Shown here piece after piece: positions 22,248 to 34,283 of a stretch of DNA of 64,000 nucleotides. How positions within the stretch are numbered: the first letter of the stretch is position 1; each line of letters starts with the position of its first letter. This DNA comes from Hansfordia pulvinata (taxonomy: Eukaryota > Ascomycota > Sordariomycetes > Xylariales): positions 992,001 through 1,056,000 of the forward strand of contig BJKQ01000010.1 of NCBI GenBank assembly GCA_006538405.1, read 5' to 3'. The notes beneath the pieces are model-generated. The model worked only from the letters and a program-made list of their open reading frames with translations. It ran no database searches and was not told the DNA's origin. The position numbers and the translations under genes were made by a program.

Positions 22248-23849
22248 CTAGCCGATGACGCCGCCCAGCTTCTTGCGCCCCCTGTCGAGCGCAGCGCTAA
22301 ACTTGGACGCGATGGTGTTGTCGAATCTGGGCTCCGGCAGCCGCAGGCAGTTGGCGAAGAAGGTGACGGTGCCCGACCAGTCGCTGAACATGGCCTTCAC
22401 GCCGATCCTCTCGTGGATGAAGTAGAGCAGCTCCATCAGGTCGCCGTCGCGCGCGAGGCCGCCGTTGGTGCCGCCCATCTGCGCCGGCAGGAAGGTCCCG
22501 TAGTAAAAGTCCTCGACCTGCTTCGCGTACCGCGCCGGCGGCGACCGCTCGACCGACCACGTGACAATGTTGAACCCCATCTTCATGGCCTTGTCGGCGT
22601 ACCGGGTCGTGGCGAACTTGGTGTCCCACGTGCTGCCCGAGCCCCTCTGCACAATGTACGGCAGCGGCGGCGCGACCGAGTGGATGCCCTTTTCCTTCCA
22701 CTCGTCGAGGTTGTCCTCGGCCAGGGCCATGGCCTGCCTCAGCCCATTCGCGCCGTAGCCGTGCGTTTCGAAGATCTCATCGAGCGACTCGTCCAGCAAG
22801 AACGCCTGGTCGTAGAAGCCGTCCTTGGCCGCCGTGTCCCGCCACGCGTAGAGGTCCTTGGGGTGGAAGCTCTGCAGGAACACGCGCTTGGGATCGATGC
22901 CCTTGTTCTTGAGGACTTGCCAGATCTTCCTCTGGTAGTCCTTGCGCTCGAACTTGTCGCCCTTCTTGAGGCCTCCTGGCTGCTTGCTGTTCTCTTTGAT
23001 GTCGAACGTCCAGTCCGCGTCGTCCTTCTGCGCCTCTCCCTTGGGATCAAACGTGGCTTTCTTCAGCTCCGGGGTGAAGTCCACCCCCAGCGCTTCGACG
23101 TAGTCGATGTACGATTCGTACGTCATGAGGCTGCCGCACTGGTTGTAGAGGTTCGTCTGCCAGCTCTTGGTGCCGTAGACATATTCCTCCCTGCTCTGGG
23201 CCTGCGGGTTCTCCCCGTCCATCTTGCCGCACAGCGTCTTGTAGTCCTCTAGCGTGATGTCGCTGGTGCAGCACTGGACGCCGGCGGCCCCGTGTTCTTC
23301 CCACGTCTTCTTGCATTTTTTCCTAAGGCCCGTCATCAGGATGTTGGTCGTCGTGTGCAGGTCGCACTGCGAGTGGCGGCAAACCAGCTCGCCGTCCGCC
23401 GTAAAGGTCACGTCGCACTCTTGCACTCCAGCGCCCATGCGGTGTCCCGCCAGCATGGACTGCACCGTCTCCTCCGGGTACAGCAGCGTCCCGCCGCCGC
23501 GGTGTGCAAAGCTATACTTGGTCCTCTTGGACGGCTCCTCCAGGCATTTCATCATGCGTCTCTTGAGGTCGCTCGGCACCATGTCGTTGACCAGGTACTG
23601 CGGCCGGTCGCCCGCTTGCACCTGGATCTTCGGCATCCTCTTCCAATCGAGACTCGTCGTGGTGTCAACTGGCCGGTTCTTGTCCGTGCAGACAGGGTAT
23701 TTGAGGTAGTCGGGTGTGATCTTCCCAATGGTCGTCTGTGCTAACGGGCCGTCCTCGCCAGACCCGGTCGGGCCCACGGCAGGGGCTCCCAGGACGGCCC
23801 CCGACATGGCCAGGAGGCCGACGGGCCAGGAGAGGGCTGCTCCGTGCAT
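22248..23849 (-). CDS. Secreted glycerophosphodiester phosphodiesterase family protein
   Basis: Single exon, 533 residues. Predicted to hydrolyse glycerophosphodiesters outside the cell or in the wall. N-terminus MHGAALSWPVGLLAMSGAVLG is a signal peptide. The GDPD TIM-barrel starts at SFAHRGGGTLLYPEETVQSM: the HRG motif (His about 116) and PEET (about 125-128), then ECDVTFTADGELVCRHSQCD with E144, D146 and His159 as expected metal and catalytic residues. A Cys-rich insertion follows. The later barrel strands include VFLQSFHP and FNIVTWSVER. The frame extends upstream to a GTG, but the first ATG (23849) places the signal peptide at the terminus. Upstream lies a TG/CA-rich leader. No intron seen. 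Close relatives in filamentous fungi are often annotated only as phosphodiesterase-like. Confidence 0.85.
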   Translation of the reverse strand: MHGAALSWPVGLLAMSGAVLGAPAVGPTGSGEDGPLAQTTIGKITPDYLKYPVCTDKNRPVDTTTSLDWKRMPKIQVQAGDRPQYLVNDMVPSDLKRRMMKCLEEPSKRTKYSFAHRGGGTLLYPEETVQSMLAGHRMGAGVQECDVTFTADGELVCRHSQCDLHTTTNILMTGLRKKCKKTWEEHGAAGVQCCTSDITLEDYKTLCGKMDGENPQAQSREEYVYGTKSWQTNLYNQCGSLMTYESYIDYVEALGVDFTPELKKATFDPKGEAQKDDADWTFDIKENSKQPGGLKKGDKFERKDYQRKIWQVLKNKGIDPKRVFLQSFHPKDLYAWRDTAAKDGFYDQAFLLDESLDEIFETHGYGANGLRQAMALAEDNLDEWKEKGIHSVAPPLPYIVQRGSGSTWDTKFATTRYADKAMKMGFNIVTWSVERSPPARYAKQVEDFYYGTFLPAQMGGTNGGLARDGDLMELLYFIHERIGVKAMFSDWSGTVTFFANCLRLPEPRFDNTIASKFSAALDRGRKKLGGVIG

Positions 23850-26084
23850 GTTGGACCGCACAGACGGCGCAGACAGGTCGGCCGACGAGGAGACGGGATC
23901 TCAAAAGGATAGGGGGTGGGTGAAAAGGGACAAGACCCAGTCGCGACAATGGCTTCGGGTGTGTGTGTGTAAGTGTGTGATTTGTGTGTGTATGTGTGTC
24001 ACTGGCGCAAAGGAATCCTCCCGAGGGGAGACGGTAGGACCCTGCGACGGACCCTTCATCCTTTTATTGTTGCCTGAGGGCGTGAAGAGGCCCATCCCCC
24101 TGACACAAGGCCACAAGGACGCACGTGTTGATCGTGCATGGTGGCAATTCTCCAGTCGCTCGTAGTGGCCCACGACATGAGGGGCGATCGACCAGGACCA
24201 CTTCCCCCCACAAGCCAGGGTAGGTGGAGGCGATGCGCAGTCGCAGTCGCAGGTCCGCGGACAGAGCGGCGGCGCGGTGGCGAGCCAGGTGAAAACGCAC
24301 GGCCAACTCTTCCCAAGTCAGCGTGGCCAACAGAACATTGTTGGCAAGGTATCGTACACCTCGACGGCGGCAAGATCAGCGTCTTGTCAGCGTGCGTGGC
24401 GGGAGCGCGCTCACAAATCCAAATGGCCGGCGGATGACATCTGGGGTTTTGTAAGGGGGGAGCCAATGCGCCCAGGTGTAGAACAGCATCGTCGTGTCCG
24501 CACCCCCTCCCCACACCAACTTGTGAGGTTCTATAAATGATGCAGGCGAGACCAGTCGCTGGGCGGCACTACGCTTAGCCACCTTGAATAGAGGGTTCTG
24601 CCAAGATGCTGCTATCATCGGGTCGGCATGGGTTGGAAATGTCTGCACAGCGGTGCTCACCAGTCAACAAGAAGAAAGCAACGGCGAGCTGGGTTGGACT
24701 GCTTGGTGCTGGAATGCCTGGCGTCTTTCCCGGGTGGCCAAGTCGGCTTGAGTACTGGTCTCTCCTGGTCCTTTCGAGTCCTCTGCGGTCCGCAGCAGCG
24801 CCACACGGCCCAAGCAAAGCCAGCAAAGGTCCTTCTACCGGAAGGATTCCCGATCGTGCCGCGTACGTACGAACGAGTACTACTTGGACCGGCTAAGTCA
24901 GCCCCCGGTTGAGCAGACCATGCGCTAGAAGCTGCCGAAGGTGATCAAAGGGGGAAACTGGTCCTCCACGGACGAGCCGCCACTGCCACAGCCAAGTCCC
25001 AGGTTCATCACTCCAGGCCGGTGGCGCATGGCCAGCCGTGCCAGCCCACGCCAGCCGCCCCGTGCAGCCAAGACTCTCTTCACTGCTATTCTTGTTTGCC
25101 GGCACCGTGTCGCGTGGGGCGTCGGCGCCGCCCGAAAGGACCCCGGCTGTCGCTTTCCATGGCATCGCCTGAGAAGATCCTGGCTGTCGTTTTTCATGGC
25201 TGCTCATTCGCCTCACAAGCCAACTGCCACCTCGCTCACTCGCAATGTCCAACCCCGTCCCATGCTGGCCTGGCGTGGCGCGACATGCACCTGTGTAGAG
25301 TGCGAGCCATCGTCTGGTGACTCGGCAGTTGTATTGGTTTGTCTAGATGCATGACCAGTCCGTTGCTGTCGGAGAGCCGTGGGTGGTGATTACTAAAATA
25401 GAACGTCTAGATGTGGAAGCCTGGCCTGCATCTTGGCATGCGCCGTCGCTGGTGGCGTTCTAGCTTGCCGTGCGGGCGTGTTCAACAAGACATTCGTCCT
25501 TTTGCTGCCCCTCCGCGTAGTACAGCCCATTGGTGACCAGTCTGTGCCAGCCTCGATGTGGTTGTCTTTTCCTCGGCGTGGTTCGCAATGTTCTGGTGTG
25601 GCAGCTGACTGACGGCCCATCCTCCGGATCTTGATCTTGGCGTGTGCTTCGTCTCAGCAGCAGCATTTTGACGCTGAGCAACCGGCAGCCCAGCCAGGCC
25701 CCGCACAGGACTGCTCTCGGGGAACCCATGACCTTCTCGGCCGTCTCGCACACAGCCGCCTGCTCCGCCGTCGGCGACGCTGTGCTGGCGATGAGCGCGC
25801 CTGACGGTCAGTGCTTTGCTGACGTGTGCGGGTGTCGCTTGTTCCGAACTTCAGCTCACGGCGCCACCGAATAATACCACACCATCAGCTGTTCGTGTCC
25901 TGCAACATCGGATATCCGTTTCGTCGAGTCTGAAGCCTGCTATGGCGCTCTGCTCGTCTGAAAATCGGCTCAACAGTCTTGTCTCGTACTTGTCGCGAAA
26001 CCGTTCTCCAGGCAGGGCACAACAGGCGACGAGCCGCACAGCACGATGTGAGTCCAAGTGCCGGAGTGCCCCCAATGCTGAGCT
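23850..26084. other. 2.2-kb intergenic region
   Basis: Upstream of the phosphodiesterase gene and downstream of the membrane protein gene ending at 26085. Holds a TG dinucleotide tract (23959-24000) and GC-rich DNA without a supportable gene. Confidence 0.5.
23959..24000. repeat. TG/CA-rich tract in the phosphodiesterase leader
   Basis: Interrupted (GT)n on the plus strand, hence CA-rich on the sense strand, about 110-150 nt upstream of the start codon. Confidence 0.8.
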
Positions 26085-27124
26085 CTATTTGTGCTGAACT
26101 TCAAGATAGCCAGGGGGGGGTTGTTGGTGAGGCTGCTGCTGCTGCTGGAACTGCTCTGTTGCGGGCGAGGGCATTTCCCACGTTTGGGCGGCGCCCCCCG
26201 TCGCCATCTCGGGGACAAACCAAGACTGGTTGTGCAGTTCCTGCGGCCCGAGGTGAACGTTGTGAAGTTCCTGTGGGCCTGCTTGCTGCTGATGCTGCTG
26301 CTGGCTCATCTCACCACCGTAATGAGGTGAAACCAAGCCTTGTGCCTCGGGTCCCGTCCCAGTGTATGCGTACACGCTTGCGTCTGGACGGCCAAAGTCG
26401 GTGGCCGCCTGGGCGGCGTTGGCCTTGCGCTTGAAGTGTCGCCAGATAAGGAACGCGCTGACAACGACAGATAACACAAAAACGATGCTGCCGATAACGA
26501 CACCCGCAATGGAGCCGCCGCTCAGGCCCTTGTGCCGGCTGTCGTTCGTATCTGTCGAGGTGGTATTTGAGGAACCTGGTGAGAGTTGTCAGCGACGCAA
26601 TGGCCTCGTCTCGCATGTTCTGCGTCTCCGAGGCGTCCGGGTGACTCACTTGGGGCTGGATCGTGATTGCAATCGTAAATCATGTTGCAGCTCGAGTCCT
26701 CGTCTTGATACAGAGCAATGGAGCTGCGGCGCCAGCAACGAAACCCCCCATTGTTGGGGTAGCCATTGTCACCGGTGCCCGCCAGCTCGCCTTCGGGGAC
26801 GTCACCCCCTAGCTCTGCCGTGAAGGCGGCTGCTTTGAAGTTGGCCTTCACGGTCGAATTGTCCCAGTCGCCCGTCTTTCCAGAGGTCCACGTTAGGTTG
26901 GCTTTGTCGCTTGGTTTGCTGTTGGGATCGACGCTGAAGTAAGCCCCCTGGTTGTACGACGAGCCGGACCCGGAGCATTCACTCAACGTCACATGCTCGC
27001 CCGACGAGGCGGTTTGTCGCTTGAAGACATCGATCGCGTGCTGGCTGTCTGGAGAGAGACCCAGGGCGTTGGCGAGAACGAATGGGTGAAAGACCAACAG
27101 GCACTGATAACTCAAGAGATGCAT
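26085..27124 (-). CDS. Single-pass surface membrane protein with Gln-rich cytosolic tail
   Basis: Two exons, 26650-27124 and 26085-26575, over a 74-nt intron (GTGAGT...CACCAG), phase closed, 321 residues. Signal peptide MHLLSYQCLLVFHPFVLANA. The ectodomain (about 22-175) has cysteines at CSGSGSS, FRCWRR, SCNMIYDCN and N-glycosylation-like sites (ANLTW, DNSTV), ending in a Ser/Thr stalk (SSNTTSTDTNDS). One transmembrane helix follows (IAGVVIGSIVFVLSVVVSAF) with a basic stop-transfer (RHFKRK). The tail is rich in Gln, Pro and His. The architecture resembles fungal wall-sensor or Mid2-like proteins, but I see no WSC domain. A possible wall-stress sensor role is inference only. The long upstream open frame is 5' leader. 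Confidence 0.75.
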
Positions 27125-28401
27125 CTTGAGCGACGAGGCGAGAGGTTCTTGGTTGTGATGGTTGAAGATCAGCCCTTCGAAACGAGAGTCTGGAGAAACA
27201 TCGAGGCGCGCAAGGCTGCGGGGCCAAGGTTTAAAGACCACCCGCGTTTGTCTTCTTATTAGCCCAGAGCTGTCGAACAGACCAACAAGTTCTCCAGCTT
27301 GCGGGCCTTGATGGAGCTGGGGCATCTTCCATCACGGCTCGTTGATGGGGCGGATGCAGTGTCACAGTGTGCGGCCGTAGCGGCCTGCTGGATCCCTGCC
27401 CGCGTCGATCAACAGCGACGTGAGGCCAATCACCGCCAGCGCCAGTGACGGGACATCGAACTAGCAGCACCACCGTGGCAGAGACTAGCTGTTTAGCTGT
27501 TTAGTTTCGGCTGGTAGCCGCTCAGGGTCGGCGACCAATGTATGGCACGGGTAACGCAAGGGCAGATTCTGCGTTTCCCAGCTTCAAGCTTCTTCTGTAG
27601 ACACCCGTCATTTGGCAATGAACGACGACCCGCAGCTGGACGCGCCGCATCTGACCGGTGTCACTGGTATCGCGATCTGTACTCGTGCCTGGCACGACGC
27701 CTGGCCTCGCCTGCCGATTCCAACGAAATGGTATGCGTGCAGTCCGGCGTCAAACGCACCCGCAGATGTGCAAGTATCGCACATGCGTCGTAGGCCAGTG
27801 AGAGCCTGTCTTCATTCCTTTTTGGTTCTTGTTCTGACCTGTGTTGGGCTCAAACCGAGGCCCATGTCGAGCTCGGTGTGCATGGTGTTCACATCAGTGC
27901 CGATGATGCGGCTCTTGTTCTGTGGGCGTCTCGGGATCGGACCTCGCACCTCGGAAATTGACTGGCTTGACCGAGCAATTGCAGTCGAGTAACGAGTAAC
28001 AAATGACGACCCACTAGCATCGCACAATGCGCCTATTCCAGGGTCTACACTGCAGATCGCGCCGAGTCCTACAAGTCGCCATAGCTCGGGCGCCGTGTGT
28101 AGTTGGCGCCAAGCAATTCCTATGTACGAGTAGCGACAGACGTCAGACTCGCAACAGCTTGATGGGTAAAGTGTCTGCAGGAAATCTCATATTGGCCAAG
28201 GCTGTCACTTTGGCAGAAGGCCACGGGGTTTGTTCGACGTCATCATACAGATGTAGCAGGGCCGGCAGGAGAGGATTGCGTTCGGAGAGGAGCCATGTAT
28301 CATTTCGAAGAACTCTCAAGTCGACAAGCCGTCTAGTCTCTACGGACTGTGGTGAGCTCGTACGAACGATTCTACGTTCGACGGACCATGCGATTCCCAC
28401 G
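27125..28401. other. Intergenic 1.3 kb
   Basis: Upstream region of the membrane protein gene (start 27124) and 3' flank of the UsgS-like gene (end 28402). No feature recognised. Confidence 0.5.
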
Positions 28402-29716
28402 CTATAGATCTTTCCGAGTCTCCGATGCAGCATCTCCTTTGTACGGAGACGGCTTGTCATTGTGGCTGTCGTGGGATCTGTGCTCATTGTCCAGGTTGGC
28501 CAGGGAAAGACTTAGGAACTTCTGCTTGTTGTGCCAAACCTCCTGGTTGGCCTTGAATTCCTGGATCTCCTCTGCCGACGAGCTGGGGGACGGGGGCGGA
28601 TCGGTGATCTTGGTGATTAAGAAAGCAGTGGACGCCTCGGCAATGCCATAGATGAGGACTCCGAGGAGTGGCACCTTGAGAAGAGTGTAGAACCCGATGC
28701 CAAAGCCGAAGAGCAGCCCCTCGCGGCTTCGGAACCAAGCACGCTTCTGATCCTTAGTGAAGTGGATGCGAGAGAAGTACGGCTCGAGGAGGTCTCGCAC
28801 CAGGCCGCGAGAGGAGAAGTAGGACTGCAAAAACACAACGAGATAGCGCTTGGGGAGGAAGAGACCAGTGCCGAAGACGACAGCTGCGGGTCCGAGACCG
28901 ACGGCTTTGTTGAAGGTGTAGAAACTGGCAGCCGGAAGGACGAAGCGGCCGAAGAATGGGACATAAGACAGTGCGAAGATGGCGAGGGAGATGGCAGCCT
29001 TGCGGGCGAAGCGCCATATTGTCATGCTGATAGCCTCGGCGGTGCTGGTCGTATGCGTACTCCCATCCTTGATCTTGTACTGGCGAAGGTTGGGATAGTA
29101 AAAATCGCGCAGAGAGTCTGGGTTCTCGTGCTTGTGCTTCTGGGCATAAGTCATGTCGACCCATTTCAGAGAGTCCATAAACCTGGGCAAGCGAGGTTAG
29201 CGAGCCGGAGGGCAGCGTGGTGTTGAGGGGAGGAGTACATGTTGTCCAATGTGGGAGTGATATAACGCATCATGGTCATGAGGAACAGGGGCACCTGAAG
29301 AACATGGTTGGCGACTAGATCGAGGCCGCTGACCAAGGTGTCGTCCCACGTGGCCTGGTCGAGATCCCAGAAGAGGCCGAGGAACCGGATGAGGACCTTG
29401 ACGCCAATGATCTGAGAAGGGGTCAGCGGCGGAGAAGAGGGACAGGGGATACGGGGGGCCGTACGGGAACGGCAACGGCGAGACGTATTGCGATGCCAGC
29501 GCCGACAGCCCAGGCCGCCTGGCGATAGTGGGTGTTTGTGAAGATGGCGGGGTTCTGCAGAGCTCGGTGGGCGCCGACAAGCGTCAGCTGCGCGCCGCGG
29601 ATGATGGCATTGAGGTCGAAGTGGGACGTGTCAAAAGCACGCTTGAGGTCGTCTTTGTCGAGCTTCTCGATGCGAGAAACCTTGGCCTCGGCGGCCTCGA
29701 CGGCATGGGCAGCCAT
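28402..29716 (-). CDS. Multi-pass membrane protein, UsgS-like
   Basis: Three exons, 29465-29716, 29239-29411 and 28402-29182, with introns of 53 and 56 nt (GTACGG...TCTCAG and GTACTC...GCCCAG); phases close to 401 residues. The sequence runs from FDLNAIIRGAQLTLVGAHRA through several hydrophobic segments (AVGAGIAIRLAVAVPIIGVK, HVLQVPLFLMTMMRYITPTL, AISLAIFALSYVPFFGRFVL, GPAAVVFGTGLFLPKRYLVV, LLFGFGIGFYTLLKVPLLGV), with ATWDDTLVSGLD and DSLKWVDMTYAQKHK between them and a charged C-terminus. This matches my recollection of ascomycete proteins annotated 'transmembrane protein UsgS', whose biochemical function is unknown to me. Organelle of residence not evident; no cleavable signal peptide. Confidence 0.75.
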
Positions 29717-31088
29717 GGAGGGCGGGGCGGGTGTGAGAGGGAGACGAGGTTTGTATTCAGCACGGGAGTGTGTGCAGTCGCAACTGCGAGCACGTCAATG
29801 TGCAAGCGTCAAAGCTGACTGGGGCGCGTTCGAGAGTGTGGCCGAGGCGATAGCTGGAGTTGGCGATGGTTCAAGACGGCCGCCGATTGCTTGGTGTAGC
29901 GTTGGAAGGGAGGGGGCCGTGATGGGAGAAGCGGTGGTGCTGGCCAAGGTAAATCATGTTTAGGACTGGCCGACCGGTGACGACATCAGGCACTCTGTAC
30001 GGATACTAAGCTACTCCATGTCGTAGAGCTCCAGCTCCAGTCTGCTTCCAGGCTTCGGGTAGACCTCATGTGGTTAGGTACCTAAGGTAAGGTGAAGCAG
30101 GCACTTCGGGTACATGCATGTAGGGAGGCACCTGCTGGAGGTTCCTCCCGCAAGGTTGCCGTCCGGTGTGGATGCCGCATCCTCGTAGCTTGGATTCGAT
30201 GTCAATCGTATCCCCTCAATGTACTCCGCATGTACTCGTAGCTCATGTGCAGGGGGCTTCAGACGCAAGGAGACCCGCTCAGATTGCCCGAAGCGACACC
30301 ATTGCTCTGCGAGATTCGCCGGTCTTGCCCAATGAGTCGTCAGCGACTCAAACTCCAGATTGGCTGTCCCAGGCGTTGTGCGTGGACCTGTGCATGTTTC
30401 GGCTGTCGCTCTCGGGCCCAGCCAGATTGGTGGATTGCAGATGGCAGTCGGTAAGTGGTAGGAGGCCAATGTAGAGGCATGCAGCGACCCGTATTCAAGA
30501 TTCGAAGCACTCGTATGACCCAAGTCGGATCCGGTAGTCCACGGACAGCGACGCAGTGGGAAGGTACCAATGAGATATCTACAGGTACTGGTTTGTAGCG
30601 CAGCACCTGCACCTTCAACAGCCCTGAGGCCTGCAGGGACGCGCCAGCCCATTAAAACGCCCTGCGCGGGAGTGCTCGCGCTAGCCCGTACGCGCCTTCC
30701 TGGTCAACCCCGAACGGAAGTGGAAGTGGAAGCAGGAGCTAACCTCTACTCGTCCCTGCCTCCCCCAAATCTGGCTGGCTGCGAGATCCAACCGTCAGAC
30801 TCGTCCCGTACCGCCAATTCTTGTCGTTCTTCAACGTTGGTTTTTGCCACCCGTCCAGCCGCCTCGCTCATCCTCACCACCACCGCGTCACGCCGCGCCT
30901 GTCCCGCCTCTTTACCACTGCGTCGCCGCATCGCTCGCGCCGCTCCCTTCCGCAGGCCTCTGGCTTTCCGCGCCCGGCCCCCGTCGCCATGCCTCGCGTT
31001 GCTTCGTCCGCCCCAGCATAGCCCTGCGCGCCCGCCCTCTTCGGCGTCCTTCGGCGTCATCCGCCCTCATCGGCCTCGCACTTCCATC
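29717..31088. promoter_or_regulatory. Divergent UsgS-like / INP1 intergenic region
   Basis: 1.4 kb between two divergent start codons. The INP1-proximal 450 nt is C/T-rich and open in several frames, as expected of a GC-rich fungal leader. AGGTACCTAAGGTA-type motifs lie near 30075-30090. Confidence 0.5.
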
Positions 31089-34000
31089 ATGGACTCCCCC
31101 GACATCTCTTCCACCTCTCCACCGCTGCCACGCCCTCCGCTCGCCGCCGCCCCGGCCCCCCGTCGCGCCGTCACTGAGCCCATTGCTCAGCCCCCTCCTC
31201 CCCAGCGATCCCAGTCCACCGAGTCCTTCCTGTCCAGGTCCGAACGTCTTGTCGAGACCCTCTACAACCACCCCGCCGTCAAGATTGTCGCCTTCTCTTC
31301 CAGCCACCGCAGTTCTTTGACTCCCTTTCCCTCGGACAACAATGGCGAGCCCGCCTGTCTCCCCGCCTCATCGCCCCATGAGAGGGTCATTGCTGTCGGT
31401 ACGTTTGCATCTGCATCGCCCCCGCCGCCACAGCCGCTGCGCTGTCTAGCATGCTGACCAGGATTATCAGGCCCTTTCCGTATCTACCGCGCCCGCGGTT
31501 CCGTCGCCTTCCTGAGCTGCGGCTCCGCCCTGCAGCCCATATTGCCCAAGAGTCAGTGCTGGTCTCTCCACGAAGACAACTCGACATTCATTCTCCAGAT
31601 TCGCCGCCCTCAATACTGGAGAATAGAGATGCCGGTTTCCGAGTCCGGCGAGCCCGAGCGCGCGTTCGCATTGCGCGATGTTTTCGACAGGATCCTTATG
31701 TTTGAGAAGACCGAGTGCCCTTTCCGTCGCAACTTTGTCGTCCCGCTCCCCGAGCCACCAGTCACCCCTGTCAAGAAGAAAGCCTGGACTCCGGAAGGCA
31801 AAAACCTCATTGCGTCACCCTTCTCGGCGGAGCTACCTGAACCTTCTCCGCCTCCCAGGCCCATCACGAAGGAAAGCAAGGAGCGGACTCCGCCCTCCAA
31901 GAAGTCTGGCAGCACGACTCCGATCATCAAGACCGAGGACCGGACAGACACTGGTTCCGATGGCGAGCTTTCCGAAATATTGCGGCCTGTCGAGCAGCAT
32001 GATGTTTTCCGGCCCAGGACTCCGTCGGCCCAAGCACAGACTGCTTTGCGCCATGACAATCCCGCGCTTGTCCAGGCCCCTTGCGAAAGTCACGGCCATG
32101 AACATGGGGATGTCAGCGATCACGTGGTTGAGCACGCTCAGGGTGTCCAGGGGGAGAATACCGCAGGGGCTGTGTCCGTGGCAGGCCCCCATATCACTGC
32201 TCTCGAAGCGGCGACAGCTGAATCTGCAGAAGTGGAGGTAGCCGACGCCGAGACGGCAAGTATGAAGACAGGAAATGTTGAGAAGGAAGTCCGATCGGGA
32301 TCCGTCGAGTCAGAAAACGTCAACATAGAACACGAGCCGGAAAGTGTCCAAACAGAAGAACACGAGCCGGAAAGTGTCCAAACAGAAGATGACGAGCTCG
32401 AGAACGCCAAAACAGAAGACCTCGAGCCTGTGGACGTCGAGCCAGAAGACTTCGAGCCGTCTGACGTCGAGGCATCAGAAGTCCACCCAACAGACGTCAA
32501 AAGACCACATGTCGAAATGGTCGGACAACCGAGCGACGAACGTAAAACCCCGGTGGTGCCCGTTCTTGCTCAAGAAATCGAGGCCAGGGCATTTCCTGAT
32601 TGCAGTGAAAAGACAGAGCAAGTCACTTACTTGGGGACCCCATCTCGGGAAAGCAGAACTCTGGAAGGCGAAGGGGCCGAGACACCCATCGCCACTGTCC
32701 CTATTACAGACGGCAGTGAGGAAAAAACGCCCGTGGCTCCCAGACGACTCGTCACACCAGAACCTTTGCCCGGAACGGCTTTTGGCCTTGGGATCAGCGA
32801 GGAACTGTTGGAGACAGCACTGTCTGCTCAAACGCTTGAAGAACGTGTTGGGACCGTGTCGTCAACTACTGCGCTGCCTGAGACAACTACTGAAGAGGTC
32901 GAAGTTTGCCCTGGTCAGATGCCCAAAGAAGCCGATGCGAAGGAAACTTGCGCTGAGTCGAGCGCCGATGCCAGCAGCACCAGTTTCGAGGCGCTTCCCC
33001 CACATCGGCCCAGCCAGACAATATCTGACGACAAGAGTGAAGACAGCTCAGATGCCGAGGGTACCAGCAGCAAAGCTCCCTCAAATCTCGCTCAAAAGAG
33101 GGTGAGCCGTCTGCTGGCTGGTCGCTCCTTCACAGCCCCTCCGCAGCTGACCCTCATCACGTCCCCGCCGTCAAAGTCGAGAGAGGCACAGGATGCTCGG
33201 GCTGCTCTCCAGCCACTGCAACAGGTGGCCACGAATGACGAGAGTTCGCCGGTAGGCTCGACCGATTCGTTCCACAGTGTCCAGTCTTGGCACTCCCCTC
33301 TGACACCTCTTCCACCCTCTCCGCCCTCTTCGCAGCCACACAGCCCTTCGCTCTTATTTCCTCATCCTCACGAGAACATTGTACTTCCCCCGCGACCTTC
33401 GCGGCTTGGTGATTCTGCCCAGTCTGCTATCACGCCCAACACAGATGCTACATATGTGCCAAGCTCGGCCGGCGCCACTGTCCACACCAGCGGAACAGCG
33501 TCTCCCATGCAACGTACTGCCTCATCAGACGAAAGCCCCTCCAGTGCGGTCTATCTTCGGAACATAGTTGGCCAGAGCCAGACTTCTGCGCTTGGGGAAC
33601 AACCCCAAGCGAGACACCGGCAACCACAGCGGTCGCGGTCCAATAACCTTTCGATCAGTCGAAGGGCCCTGTCACCTCTCCCGCCTGCAGCCAACCTCTT
33701 CTCGCCTCCTGCAACTCAAAGGGCACCCTTACCGCCCGCCCAGGGACGCCTTGAGGCTGTCCGTCGCTTACCTCGCACCATCATCCACAAAACAGTTGGT
33801 ATCTTACTGAGTCCACCCAGTCACTTGGTAGCCCTCATGCTCAAGGTGGCAGCGCGCATAGCTGCGGGTGAGTGGAGAGGGCTCGTTTATGGCTTGGGCG
33901 AAGGCGGGGAAGGTATCATCCCAGTCCAATGGGATTACTACGAGGACTATGACTACGAGTATGAGTACGATGGCGAGTTCAGCAGCTGGGAAGATGACGA

Positions 34001-34283
34001 GGACTATGACGCCAAAATCGAAAGCATAAGGAGGAGCAAGCAGAAGCAGCAACAAGATCACGCCGGTGACCCGCCTCGCGCGGCTAAGGGGAGCGCCGGC
34101 AAGGGCAAAGAGAAGGACGCGGCCGGCGCCATAATGGCTCTTCCGGGGAGTTGGCATGATGATGACGATGAACTGGAGCATGCGGCCAGCAACAGCCATG
34201 ACGGCCCAAGTCACACCAGCCCGGACGAGATGGCATCGGGCTCGTGCGGAGATCATGCCAACCTCAGCTGGGGCGTGGACTGA
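31089..34283 (+). CDS. INP1: Inheritance of peroxisomes protein 1 (Inp1)
   Basis: Cortical anchor that retains peroxisomes in the mother compartment by tethering Pex3-bearing peroxisomes to the plasma membrane. Two exons, 31089-31398 and 31471-34283, with a GTACGT donor and phase 1 junction, 1040 residues. The conserved Inp1 domain spans roughly residues 70-215: SERLVETLYNHPAVKIVAFS, VGPFRIYRARGSVAFLSCGS, LQPILPKSQCWSLHED and LRDVFDRILMFEKTECPFRR. A long acidic, probably disordered middle holds a short tandem repeat (about residues 389-440). The C-terminal third includes RLPRTIIHKTVGILLSPPSH and Tyr/Asp/Glu-rich YYEDYDYEYEYDGE. The size is large compared with yeast Inp1 (about 420). A dense antisense open frame is compositional. 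Confidence 0.87.
32328..32387 (+). repeat. Two identical 30-bp tandem units inside INP1
   Basis: Units 32328-32357 and 32358-32387 are identical and encode EHEPESVQTE twice; degenerate copies (DELENAKTED, LEPVDVEPED, FEPSDVEASE, VHPTDVK) continue to about 32500, so the array is an older decaying decapeptide repeat with a recent duplication. Confidence 0.9.

Noticed and set aside
22236..23252. 338-codon plus-strand open frame
   Set aside because: Antisense shadow of the phosphodiesterase gene; Arg/Leu/Val-rich composition and no domain.
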